Shown in pieces: positions 7,984-17,450 of a stretch of DNA of 64,000 nucleotides (position 1 is the first letter of the stretch; every line of letters begins with the position of its first letter). The position numbers and the translations under genes were made by a program. The stretch covers positions 558,001-622,000 of the forward strand of contig NZ_VTHB01000002.1 of the NCBI RefSeq assembly GCF_009729205.1. The letters are read 5' to 3'. The stretch comes from Mycobacteroides sp. CBMA 271. GTDB taxonomy: Bacteria; Actinomycetota; Actinomycetes; Mycobacteriales; Mycobacteriaceae. The notes beneath the pieces were generated by a model. It was not told the DNA's origin and did no database searches. It was given only the letters and a program-made list of their open reading frames with translations.

Positions 7984-8778
7984 ATGTACACCATGACCCT
8001 CAATGGCACCCAGATCAGCTTTGACGATCAGGGGTTGGGCGCGGGGCCCGCGCTCCTGCTGCTCACCGGCTGGGGGCACGATCACCGTGCGTACGACGAG
8101 CTGCTCCCGTATCTGGTCCCCCGCCATCGCGTGATTCGGATGGATTGGCGCGGCCACGGCATCGACCGCACACCCGTTGCCGACTTCGGTCTGGCCGAGC
8201 AGATTTCCGATGTCATCGGGCTGCTCGACACCCTGAGCGTGGAAACCATAGTCCCCGTCGCCCACGCCCACGCCGGGTGGACGGCGCTTGAACTCGCCGA
8301 ACGTCTCGGTGTCGCGCGGGTGCCCGCCGTCATGATCGTCGACCTGATCATGACGCACGCGTCTGCCGAATTCCTCAACGGCATCCGGGCATTCCGCGAT
8401 CCCGCACGCTGGCAGTCCAGCCGATTGACGTTCCTCCAGGCCTGGTTGGCCGGCAGTAGCAACGACGCCGTCAATCGACACATCCGTTCCGAGATGGGCG
8501 GATTCGGGTTCGATGTGTGGGCCCGCGCCGGCCGAGTCATCGAGGATGCCTACAACACCTGGGAGTCACCGATGGCGCGGATCGAGAAGCTGACCGCGCC
8601 TCGGCCCGTCCGCCACATCTTCTGCGGGACCGAGCACACCTACTATGACGATCTGCACGAGGAGTTCGGCGCGCGGATTCCTTGGTTCAGCTACAAACGG
8701 CTGGACGGAACCACGCACTTCCCGCAGCTGGAACTTCCCGCGCAGGTCGCCGCGGAGCTGGAGGATCTGCTCTCGTGA
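7984..8778 (+). CDS. HOD/AqdC-like cofactor-free 2,4-dioxygenase (alpha/beta-hydrolase fold)
   Basis: A 264-residue alpha/beta-hydrolase-fold protein resembling HOD and AqdC, which open 3-hydroxy-4-quinolone rings (quinaldine intermediates; the Pseudomonas quinolone signal) with O2 and no cofactor. W30 and H32 (GWGHDH), DWRGHG, D120 (IVDLIM) and H245 (GTTHFPQ) match the HOD active-site layout, and the segment AGRVIEDAYNTWESPM closely resembles the HOD family. The nucleophile-elbow position, serine in HOD (HSHGG), is alanine here (A95 in VAHAHAGW). AAGGAG precedes the ATG. No AqdA or AqdB homologue adjoins; the neighbour is a PPOX protein. It is convergent with an SDR gene, one base apart. Function on alkylquinolones is inference. 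Confidence 0.75.
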   Translation: MYTMTLNGTQISFDDQGLGAGPALLLLTGWGHDHRAYDELLPYLVPRHRVIRMDWRGHGIDRTPVADFGLAEQISDVIGLLDTLSVETIVPVAHAHAGWTALELAERLGVARVPAVMIVDLIMTHASAEFLNGIRAFRDPARWQSSRLTFLQAWLAGSSNDAVNRHIRSEMGGFGFDVWARAGRVIEDAYNTWESPMARIEKLTAPRPVRHIFCGTEHTYYDDLHEEFGARIPWFSYKRLDGTTHFPQLELPAQVAAELEDLLS

Positions 8779-8779
8779 G

Positions 8780-10247
<1,468 letters not shown>

Positions 10248-10598
10248 ATTTGCTGAGGATTATGACGAGAATTACTGTCCGCCAATGGCTTACTGATTAC
10301 CGTAGCGCACGTTGGATCATGTTCCTAATCCAACAAACTTGCAGTACACCGTCGGTTTGTTGAATGTTCATAAATTGCGATTCATAATTTGCTGCGCCGC
10401 ATACGCTCTGGTCACTCTTTCTACACATTCACGCATCTCTTGAGTTAACGCAGGAAAATTTCTGTTACCCATGCCACGTTTTTGGGGACGTCTGTCTCAC
10501 TCCGTGGGACACCTGGCGCGCTACCGATTTCACCGTCACGAACGCCGATATCGGGCGAAAATTGGACGCTCCGTACTCTTTTCAGAGAGGGCCGGCTG
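10248..10598. other. AT-rich intergenic region without a gene
   Basis: About 350 bases, clearly richer in A+T than the flanking genes. The only structure I see is an inverted repeat, CAACAAAC at 10331-10338 with GTTTGTTG at 10355-10362, upstream of the NlpC-like gene. No open frame with mycobacterial codon use is visible. Confidence 0.6.
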
Positions 10599-11483
10599 CT
10601 AGCTCAGTGCAGCTTCCAGGTCGGCCATGATCTCAGCGATAGATCCGGTTCCTCGCACGCTTGAATCCGTCACCCGCCCAAACGTTCGTGCCGTCCGGAT
10701 CCCCCGCGCGCACCGTTGCCGCCCGGATGGGGCTCGTCAGATAGTGCACCTCGGTGTAGCCCCACGGCGCCTGCGCCTCATGCTCGCTGATGAATCTATT
10801 ACGCAATCCCCGCGCATATCGACCCGAAAATACCTTGGTCACAATCGTTTCAGAAAAGTCGGGATCTTGTAGCGCGGCCCGACGGACCGGGCTGCTCCCG
10901 GCCTCGTCAGCAAGGAGAAATGTCGTACCCAACTGTGCGGCAACGGCTCCCGCCGATAGCGCGGCAGCAAGGTCCGAACCGGTGGTCACGCCGCCCGCGG
11001 GGATCACCGGCACCTCGAGTTTCCCGATCAAGCCGGCAAGCAGACTGGTCAGCGGTTCCGTTGCGGGCGTGGCCGCCGGATCGAAGGTGCCACGGTGGCC
11101 GCCGGCGTCCGGCCCCTGCGCGGCCAACATGTCGACACCAGCGCCGAGTGCGAGCTCAGCCTCCCCAAATGTCGTCACGGTGGCTCATCACTGAAGCGAG
11201 GCACTCCACATCCACGCCGTACCGTTCGGCCTCACAGGCGAGCCCGTTCGCATACTCGGTTGCGGTACAAACAGATTCACGCCAAGAGCACCTGTAGTCA
11301 GTGCGCGTGCGGCCGTGATCCGATCCGCGAGAGCGTCGGCAGTCAGATATCCGGCGGCCACAAATCCCAGTCCGCCCGCATTGGTCCCCGCGCCGCCAGC
11401 TCCGGAGTGCTCAGCCCTCCGGCCATGGGCGCCACGATCACCGGACCGGCCATGGCGCGGATATCGAATGCCACGACAGTCAC
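10599..11483 (-). pseudogene. Nitronate monooxygenase (2-nitropropane dioxygenase family), frameshifted and shortened
   Basis: Pieces of one nitronate monooxygenase are spread over different frames. The N-terminal MAGPVIVAPMAGGLSTPELAA starts from a GTG at 11483 overlapping the alcohol dehydrogenase stop. It shifts frame near 11390 into TNAGGLGFVAAGYLTADALAD, shifts again near 11260 into YANGLACEAERYGVDV, then after a stop resumes in another frame with GEAELALGAGVDMLAAQG and GGHRGTF. A last shift near 10655 gives the true C-terminus GSIAEIMADLEAALS and a TAG at 10599-10601. The total is about 60 codons shorter than a full-length enzyme, so part of the centre is deleted. The 10633-11178 fragment alone could be mistaken for a gene. 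Confidence 0.85.
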
Positions 11484-12496
11484 GCCTTGGCGTCGAGGAC
11501 GACGCGGAACCTGGCCGCGCCGGCCATCATACGCTCATACGCCTTCGGCGCGTCCGACAGCGGCATGATCTCATTCATCGACCGAATTCCTTGGTGCTGA
11601 GCGAGATTCAGATTGTCCTCGTTCTCGATGGCGCTGCCGGTCAGCGATCCGACAATCGAACGGGTACCGAAGATCAGATCAGGGATGCTCACCTCGATGG
11701 GTTCGGAGTCGGCACCGACGACAATCAGCTTGCCGTTCGGCGCCAGCCCGGCGACCAGCGGTGACATCGACGACCCGCTGGAGGCCGTCGCGAGGACAGC
11801 AGTGGCTCCCCCGAGCGCCCTCAAGGCTTTCGAGGGATCACCCGCCGTGCTGTCGATGTACTCATCGGCGCCGAGTTGGCGCGCCAGATCCTCCTTTCCG
11901 GTGCCACGCGCGATGGCCACTACCCGGTAGCCCAGCGACTTGGCGTACTGGATACCGAGATGACCCAGCCCGCCGATGCCCTGGATTGCGATCAGCGAAC
12001 CTGGGCGTGCGTTCGCCGTCAGTAGCGCGCGATAGACGGTGAGGCCAGCGCACAGCAGTGGCGCCGCGTCGAGCGGATCAACACCCTCGGGAACACGCAC
12101 CAGCCCGCTGGCCTGGGCATAGGCCACCTCGCTGTAACCCCCGTCGACGGTGGTTCCCGTCTGGTTCTGATTGGCGCAGTTCACGAAATCACCGCGGCGA
12201 CACTGCTCGCACTGGCCACAGTGCCCGTTGAGGTATCCGACACCCACACGTTCGCCGACATGCCAGGCATGCACGCCCCCTCCGACTGCCTCGATCACGC
12301 CCACGATTTCGTGTCCCGGCACAACGGGTTTCGACGGATCCGCCCGCATGCCTTCTGCCGCGAAAGCATCGGTATGGCAGACACCGCACGCCTCGACGCG
12401 GATCCGCACCTCACCGGGCTCGGGATCTCTGACCTCACGCTCTACCCAACGAAAATCCCGCTGGCCCGTCACCTCGAACGCGCGATATGTGGACAC
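11480..12496 (-). CDS. Zinc-dependent alcohol dehydrogenase (MDR superfamily)
   Basis: A 338-residue medium-chain dehydrogenase. Catalytic zinc ligands are C40 (GVCHTD) and H62-E63 (PGHEIVG); the structural zinc site C93, C96, C99, C107 is complete in GHCGQCEQCRRGDFVNC; the coenzyme site is GIGGLGHLGIQYAK. It should oxidise alcohols or reduce aldehydes with NAD(P). The GTG start at 12496 has AGGAG 5 bases upstream. Its stop overlaps the start of the decayed nitronate monooxygenase, so the two were once an operon. It is intact although its neighbours on both sides are pseudogenes. Two strong palindromes lie upstream and may be operators for it. Confidence 0.9.
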   Translation of the reverse strand: MSTYRAFEVTGQRDFRWVEREVRDPEPGEVRIRVEACGVCHTDAFAAEGMRADPSKPVVPGHEIVGVIEAVGGGVHAWHVGERVGVGYLNGHCGQCEQCRRGDFVNCANQNQTGTTVDGGYSEVAYAQASGLVRVPEGVDPLDAAPLLCAGLTVYRALLTANARPGSLIAIQGIGGLGHLGIQYAKSLGYRVVAIARGTGKEDLARQLGADEYIDSTAGDPSKALRALGGATAVLATASSGSSMSPLVAGLAPNGKLIVVGADSEPIEVSIPDLIFGTRSIVGSLTGSAIENEDNLNLAQHQGIRSMNEIMPLSDAPKAYERMMAGAARFRVVLDAKA

Positions 12497-12559
12497 GGTT
12501 ACTCCTGTAGGTCGTGGTCATCTGCCGGGCCGGCTAGATCAACATCAAAGATTGGCACA

Positions 12560-12577
12560 TATCGCCGTACGGCGATA
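12560..12577. promoter_or_regulatory. Perfect 18-bp palindrome, probable operator
   Basis: TATCGCCGTACGGCGATA is fully self-complementary and lies 64 bases upstream of the alcohol dehydrogenase start. A dimeric regulator such as TetR or MarR is the likely reader; none is adjacent. Confidence 0.5.
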
Positions 12578-12637
12578 GATGCTTACTGGAGCTCAACGAC
12601 GCGTCATTCCGATCCATTCCGGTCTGGGACGTCCGTA

Positions 12638-12649
12638 CCTCACGTGAGG
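12638..12649. promoter_or_regulatory. Perfect 12-bp palindrome, possible second operator
   Basis: CCTCACGTGAGG lies about 60 bases beyond the 18-bp palindrome in the same 254-base intergenic space between the alcohol dehydrogenase and the decayed VOC gene. Confidence 0.35.
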
Positions 12650-12750
12650 CGAAATACACGATTGCCGTGTCGATTACCTGGAATCAATAAACACTCGCCC
12701 CCGTTACCCACAGAACGCAATGACAAGCGTCGAAGACAGGAGTCACTCAG

Positions 12751-13152
12751 ATGGACATGAAACTGGAGGTCATAGTGATTCCTGTATCCGACGTAGACCG
12801 GGCGAAGCGTTTCTACGAGAGAAACTCGGCTGGCGGCTTGGCGCCGATTCTGCGACTGATGAGGCATTCCGAGTAATCCAGTTCACACCCCCTGGTTCTG
12901 CCGCATCCATCATCTTCGGCACCGGAATATCCTCGGTAACAACGGGTTCTGTCCAGGGAATACATTTGATCGTCAACGACATCAAGGCTGCGCATCGACC
13001 TGTCCGAGCGAGGCGTGAAGGTCAGCGCGGTCTTCCACGACGAAGGCAGCGTGTTCCACCACGCCAGTTACGGATCTTTCGCATCGTTCGATGATCCCGA
13101 CGGCAACGGCTGGGTGCTTCAGGAAGCAACCACCCGGCTTCCGGGGCGCTGA
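12751..13152 (+). pseudogene. VOC-family (glyoxalase/bleomycin resistance-like) protein with two frameshifts
   Basis: Joining three frames restores a complete VOC protein of about 133 residues. The start MDMKLEVIVIPVSDVDRAKRFYE shifts near 12820 into LGWRLGADSATDEAFRVIQFTPPGSA and IIFGTGI, then near 12990 into LSERGVKVSAVFHDEGSVFHHASY and SFDDPDGNGWVLQE. All normal VOC elements are present, so decay looks recent. It lies beside two other decayed genes. Confidence 0.85.
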
Positions 13153-13280
13153 TCCAGCGCTCGGCCAATTTAACTGCGCTGGTAGGGATTTCCTCCGAAC
13201 TACGAGGAAGTCCGTCGTAGCGATCGCCAGTGCGATCATCGCAGGATGAATCCACGTCCGCGCCCCCTCAGATATCGACC

Positions 13281-13783
13281 ATGGGTCCCTCAGCGCCCGG
13301 ACGCAACACCGTGTGGCATGTCGCGCAGGCCGCGGCGGCGATGGGCATCGGCAGGTTCGCCCATGCCCCCATCCTGCCGCTGATGTCGGCGCAAGCCGGA
13401 CTTAGTGCCCGGGCCGGGCTGGTTGGGAAGTGGCGCATGGCTTTTCGTGGGCCTGGCGGCTGCACCCTCGGCGGTGCTGCTGATGTGGCTCAACAGGCAC
13501 TGGTCGCGTCCCATGGTGTTCGTGTCGGCGCTCGGCCCACAGGCGGTGGACATCGCACTGCCGGCGCTCATCCCCGGGGTGCCCACAGCGCTGTTCGGCG
13601 CTACCTTCATCGGCGTCAGCACGGTGGGCCAGATCGCCGGACCTCGTGGTGGTGTCGGTCCTCAAGCACGGCAGTCACGGTTTTCAAGAGGCGCGCATCA
13701 TCGGCGCACTGGTGGTGACGCTAGCGGCGGCCGTTGCGGCCGTACTGCCGATCGGCTATCCGGTCGATACCGAAACTCGTTAG
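13281..13783 (+). pseudogene. Remnant of an MFS transporter (YbfB/YjiJ-like)
   Basis: Fragments of one membrane transporter lie in different frames: VWHVAQAAAAMGIGRFAHAPILPLM with the GIGRFA motif of YbfB/YjiJ-like MFS proteins, then after a shift near 13420 GAWLFVGLAAAPSAVLLMWLNRHW and IPGVPTALFGATFIGVSTVGQIAGPR, then after another shift the final helix ending VAAVLPIGYPVDTETR. At about 500 bases it is well under half of a full MFS gene, so large parts are deleted. It is convergent with, and overlaps by four bases, the LysR gene. Confidence 0.8.
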
Positions 13784-14700
13784 ACGTCAAGGTGATATGG
13801 GTCGTCCTTGGGGAGCCACACATCTTCCAGCCCGAGCGGCCCCGTCGCACGAGTGAGTGCGTCGACCATGGCGTGCACCGTGGGGTTGTCCTCGTCCTCA
13901 CGGACAACCAGCGACCACGTCCAGCACGGCGTTGGATTGACAATCGGACGCGCGATCAGACCCGGCGGAACCGGGGTCTGCTGCCCCTTCGGGTTGACCA
14001 GAACCGGTCGCTTGAGCCTGCGGACATGATCGAAAAACGTTGGGCCGGTGACGCCCCCGTCGCCGATGCGCTGCAAGGGGGCACCGACTTCATCGGCGAA
14101 CTGTTGGGCGTATCGGTTCCATGACTCCCAGCTGGCACCGTCCTCCTCGAGGAGCGCCAGCGTGTGCTTGGCCTCGACCGGTGAACCGTCTGTCCCCACG
14201 TCAAGGGCATAGAGCCTGTCGGCGCCCACAATTCGGGCGCGCAGCCGCAGTCCCTCCAAGTCCGCGTTCTGCACCCAGCAGATGGCCAAGTCCAGACTGC
14301 CCTCCGCGACGCGGGCCGCCTGAGTGTGTGAGGGCATTACCCACGTGTCAACCCGGAGCTGCGCCACACCCGCGGCGCGTTCGGCCCAGTCAGTCGGACA
14401 CCAATTCACATACCCAATGCGCACCGGCTGCGTGCGAACCAGCCCCATCGCAGCCCTTCGGAACGCATCGGCACGATCGATCAAAGCGCGAGCCTCCGGC
14501 AGCAGCGCCGCGCCCGTGGGCGTCAGCGATACCGATCGACGGTCACGATCGAAGAGCTGCACCTTCAGATCACGTTCGAGCGCCTTGATCTGTTGTGAGA
14601 GAGAGGGTCCGGCAATATGCAGCCTGTCGGCGGCGCGGCCGAAATTCAGCTCCTCGGCGACGGTGACGAAGTACCGCAACTGGCGCAGTTCCACCGACAC
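13780..14700 (-). CDS. LysR-family transcriptional regulator
   Basis: A 306-residue LTTR. The N-terminal winged helix-turn-helix reads LRQLRYFVTVAEELNFGRAA followed by LSQQIKALE; the rest is the periplasmic-binding-protein-like effector domain. The GTG start at 14700 places the HTH at residues 1-60 as usual. It is divergent from an SDR / SnoaL-like gene pair, 116 bases away, which is the common arrangement for a LysR regulator and its target. I did not find a convincing T-N11-A box. The inducer is unknown. Confidence 0.9.
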   Translation of the reverse strand: MSVELRQLRYFVTVAEELNFGRAADRLHIAGPSLSQQIKALERDLKVQLFDRDRRSVSLTPTGAALLPEARALIDRADAFRRAAMGLVRTQPVRIGYVNWCPTDWAERAAGVAQLRVDTWVMPSHTQAARVAEGSLDLAICWVQNADLEGLRLRARIVGADRLYALDVGTDGSPVEAKHTLALLEEDGASWESWNRYAQQFADEVGAPLQRIGDGGVTGPTFFDHVRRLKRPVLVNPKGQQTPVPPGLIARPIVNPTPCWTWSLVVREDEDNPTVHAMVDALTRATGPLGLEDVWLPKDDPYHLDV

Positions 14701-14816
14701 ATCCTAGACCGCTGGTAGATGCAGCCTCCCAGCAATGAGCAAACAGGTCGTGGCCTCCGGGCAGATGTTCGCCAATGATCTTGTTGGAAGAGCTACAACA
14801 CGAATGGAGCAGTTCT

Positions 14817-15539
14817 ATGCCATCTACACAGAAGGTCGTCGTCATCACCGGGGCGTCCCAGGGCATCGGTGCCGGGCTAGTCGAAGGCTTTCGCAAACTC
14901 GGATACGCCGTCGTCGCGAACTCTCGCTCTATCCCGGACAGCTCGGACCTCCAGGTCCTCTCCGTCGCCGGTGACATCGCACAGCCCGGTGTCGGGGCGC
15001 GGGTGATCGACGCCGCCGTCGCGCGATTCGGACGGATCGACACCGTGATCAACAATGCGGGCATATTCATCGCCAAACCGTTCACCGAGTACACAGATGA
15101 GGACTTTGACGCCATCACCGGCGTGAACGTGCGGGGATTCTTCGAGATCAGTCGCGCCGCACTCAAGATTCTGACCGAGCAGGGCGAGGGTGGGCACATC
15201 GTGAACATCTCGACAAGCCTGATCGACCAAGCCAATTCGCAGGTTCCGTCGGTACTCGCCGCGCTCACCAAGGGCGGCCTGAATGCCGCTTCGCGCTCGC
15301 TGGCCGTCGAGTACGCCACCCGTAAGATCCGCGTGAACACCGTGGCACTAGGCATCATCAACACCCCGATGCATGCCGGTGACTCCGAGGAGATGCTGGC
15401 TGTGATGGCGAACATGCACCCGCTCGGTCGGCTCGGCGAAACCTCTGAGGTCGTGGACGCCGTGCTGTACCTAGAGAACGCCCCCTTCGTCACCGGTGAG
15501 ATCCTGCACGTCGACGGCGGACAAAGCGCGGGACATTGA
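14817..15539 (+). CDS. SDR-family oxidoreductase lacking the catalytic tyrosine
   Basis: A 240-residue SDR with TGASQGIG (dinucleotide site), VINNAGIF and IVNISTS, but where YxxxK is expected the sequence is VLAALTKGG: the lysine is K152 and the tyrosine position is A148. Other parts of the fold, such as NTVALGIINTPMH, are normal, and it begins and ends at usual lengths. Either chemistry differs or another residue supplies the proton. The ATG at 14817 is preceded by GGAG. It is followed one base after its stop by the SnoaL-like gene and is divergent from LysR. Confidence 0.85.
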   Translation: MPSTQKVVVITGASQGIGAGLVEGFRKLGYAVVANSRSIPDSSDLQVLSVAGDIAQPGVGARVIDAAVARFGRIDTVINNAGIFIAKPFTEYTDEDFDAITGVNVRGFFEISRAALKILTEQGEGGHIVNISTSLIDQANSQVPSVLAALTKGGLNAASRSLAVEYATRKIRVNTVALGIINTPMHAGDSEEMLAVMANMHPLGRLGETSEVVDAVLYLENAPFVTGEILHVDGGQSAGH

Positions 15540-15540
15540 C

Positions 15541-15933
15541 ATGGGCGACACCGCAACAGCCGTCGACATAGTTGGCGCGCTACTCAAGGAATGGAAGACG
15601 GGCGTCGACGCCCACAAACCCGAGATGGTCGCAGCGCTCTTCACCGAGGGCGCGCTCTTTCAGGGACTGCAGCCCTACAGCGTGGGGCGCGATGGGGTGG
15701 CGAGGTACTACGCGTCGCAGCCGCACGGGATGCGCGTCACCTACGACATCCTCGAGGCTCGCCTGTTGGGCAATTCGGCGGCGCTCGGATACGTGCAGGC
15801 GCAGTTCGCCTTCGAGAACCGGCCCGCGGTCGCCCTCCTCATCGGAGTAGTGGCAACACACACTGACGGTCGTTGGCAGATCGCTTATTACCAGGTGTCA
15901 CCACCACCCCTGGGGGCTAGCAAGCCAGCGTGA
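15541..15933 (+). CDS. SnoaL/NTF2-like protein
   Basis: A 130-residue NTF2-fold protein. LLKEWKTGVDAHKPEMVAALFTEGALFQGL and VGRDGVARYYASQPHGMRVTYDI are typical of the SnoaL-like/SgcJ-type group, which binds or isomerises small hydrophobic substrates. The ATG overlaps the SDR operon end (gap of one base), so the pair is co-transcribed, likely under LysR control. Its 3' end overlaps the convergent secreted-protein gene by 17 bases. Confidence 0.75.
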   Translation: MGDTATAVDIVGALLKEWKTGVDAHKPEMVAALFTEGALFQGLQPYSVGRDGVARYYASQPHGMRVTYDILEARLLGNSAALGYVQAQFAFENRPAVALLIGVVATHTDGRWQIAYYQVSPPPLGASKPA

Positions 15934-16222
15934 CGTACGCGACCTTTTGTCGGGTAGTAGGAACCGTTGTCGGCCGGTTCCGCATATTGCGTCCCGACTG
16001 CACGTCCTGGGCGCCGGTCTGCTGCGACACCCCTTGCACCGTGCACTGCGACGGATGATCCGATCCGACCTTCGTGATGATGACCCGGTAACCGTTGGAC
16101 TTGAGGTCGTTGATGACGGCGTCGGTATCCGCGGCGGGGCCGGCGAACGCGGCGGCAGCCGTCACCAGTGACAGTCCCGCGGCGGCTACTCCTGCAACCG
16201 CCGCGGTAATGATCTTCTTCAT
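15917..16222 (-). CDS. Small secreted protein of unknown function
   Basis: A 101-residue protein with a strong signal peptide (MKK, then a long Ala/Gly/Val core, likely cleavage after AFA near residue 27). The mature part of about 74 residues contains two cysteines (SQCTVQ and the C-terminal residue), probably a disulfide. GAAGGAG precedes the ATG by 8 bases. This style of short secreted protein is common in mycobacteria, but I do not recognise the family. It is followed upstream by another small secreted protein gene. Confidence 0.75.
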   Translation of the reverse strand: MKKIITAAVAGVAAAGLSLVTAAAAFAGPAADTDAVINDLKSNGYRVIITKVGSDHPSQCTVQGVSQQTGAQDVQSGRNMRNRPTTVPTTRQKVAYVTLAC

Positions 16223-16275
16223 CAGTGGTGCTCCTTCTGCGTCGTCGAAGATGAAGCCGGGCTTACAACTCGTGA

Positions 16276-16554
16276 CTAAGCGTTGTTCTTATTTGTGCCG
16301 TAGGGCACGTGCGGGTTGGTCCCCAGCGGGACCAGTGGGTTGGCGCCTTCATAGGTCGGCTGGTGGACACCCTGCTCGTAGTAGACATCGCCGGGTGCCA
16401 CGCACGGGCCCTGCCCGGTGGCGTTGACGCTCGTTTCGCTGGCGTAGCAAACCGGAGGAGGCGTCGGACCGGCCGAGGCGATCGGTGCTCCGACAATAGC
16501 GACAGCCGCGGCAACACCGACTCCGCCGAGGATTGCAGTGAGTGACTTTCTCAT
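16276..16554 (-). CDS. Small secreted proline/glycine-rich protein
   Basis: A 92-residue protein with a signal peptide (MRKSLTAILGG, hydrophobic core, probable cleavage after ASA near residue 28) and a short mature domain with two cysteines (PVCYASE and GPCVAPGD) and repeated Pro/Gly/Asn-rich turns near the C-terminus (PLVPLGTNPHVPYGTN). AAAGGA lies upstream of the ATG. Unknown function; it may share a transcript with the 101-residue secreted protein 53 bases downstream. Confidence 0.75.
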   Translation of the reverse strand: MRKSLTAILGGVGVAAAVAIVGAPIASAGPTPPPVCYASETSVNATGQGPCVAPGDVYYEQGVHQPTYEGANPLVPLGTNPHVPYGTNKNNA

Positions 16555-16797
16555 GTGATGTTTCCTTTCCGCTCGGTCATCTTGCTAATGGCCTGGAAAG
16601 TGAAATCACTTGCCAAAACATCAACGTTGATGCATTCATCCAGTTCAACGGCTTTCAACATCACCTAGTTCCCAACTTATGAGATCCTCGGCCAATTCTT
16701 AGCTAAATCTCAGAGTACCCCATGGGGGTTAGGGTCCCAAGAAAATGGTGTATAGCCGTTTACCTACCGTTAACCAGGGGTAATGAGCCCGTCTGGC

Positions 16798-16834
16798 TAG
16801 ATCACCTGATCTATAGTTAGATCATGCGATCTAA
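16798..16834. promoter_or_regulatory. Paired TetR operators over a leaderless promoter
   Basis: TAGATCACCTGATCTA (16798-16813) is a perfect palindrome, and TTAGATC-ATGC-GATCTAA (16817-16834) is a second with 7-bp arms. Their centres are 20 bases apart, about two helical turns. TATAGT (16812-16817) fits a -10 box and ends 6 bases before the ATG of the TetR gene, which lies inside the second palindrome. The layout predicts direct autorepression of a leaderless transcript. Confidence 0.65.
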
Positions 16835-17450
16835 ATCGGGCATCAAACGCACCTTCACCGAGGTGGCGCGGCGCGAGCAGATCGTCGCGTGTGCGATGGA
16901 AGTGATCGCGGAGGTGGGCTACCCACAAACCACCATCCGAAAGATCGCCGACCGGGCAGGTATCGCGATGAGTGTCGTGCTGTATCACTTCGGTTCCAAG
17001 GATGGGCTCGTTGAGGCGGTCATCGCGTCGATGTATCAGACGGCCCTCGCCGAGGTGCCCCCGGCGGTACGCCGCGAGCGGACCCCGACGGCGCAGCTCG
17101 CCGCTTACATCCGTGCCAGCGTCGGCTATTTCGATACCCATCGCATGCACCTGGCAGCACTCAGCCAGCTGGGGACGAGCTACAAGCCTAGCGACGGCCG
17201 ACGCCTTGGCGACCTGGAGCTGACACCCGAGCTCACCGATCAATTGGCCGAGCTCGATCCATCCGCCATTCTCCGCGCGGGCCAGAAATCCGGTGAATTC
17301 GCTTCGTTTCCAGTCGATTCCACCGCCATAGCAGTGCGAGGAGCGGTGAACGCGGTGGTCGAAAAGGTACTGCAAAACGCCGATTTCGATGCGCACGGCT
17401 ACGCGGAGGACCTGGTGAAGTTGTTCACCCGAGCAGTGCGGAGGGTGTGA
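16824..17450 (+). CDS. TetR-family transcriptional regulator
   Basis: A 208-residue TetR protein. The N-terminal HTH is TTIRKIADRAGIAMSVVLYHF at about residues 35-55, followed by a ligand-binding domain resembling TetR_C. Two palindromes sharing the TAGATC half-site overlap its promoter and its start codon, so it very probably represses itself and the glycosyltransferase gene whose ATG overlaps its TGA. The ligand is unknown; a natural product or drug that the glycosyltransferase modifies would fit. Confidence 0.9.
   Translation: MRSKSGIKRTFTEVARREQIVACAMEVIAEVGYPQTTIRKIADRAGIAMSVVLYHFGSKDGLVEAVIASMYQTALAEVPPAVRRERTPTAQLAAYIRASVGYFDTHRMHLAALSQLGTSYKPSDGRRLGDLELTPELTDQLAELDPSAILRAGQKSGEFASFPVDSTAIAVRGAVNAVVEKVLQNADFDAHGYAEDLVKLFTRAVRRV

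Noticed and set aside
10633..11178. 181-codon frame as an independent nitronate monooxygenase gene
   Set aside because: It is only the C-terminal half of the frameshifted gene; N-terminal pieces continue in other frames and the true C-terminus is in a further frame.
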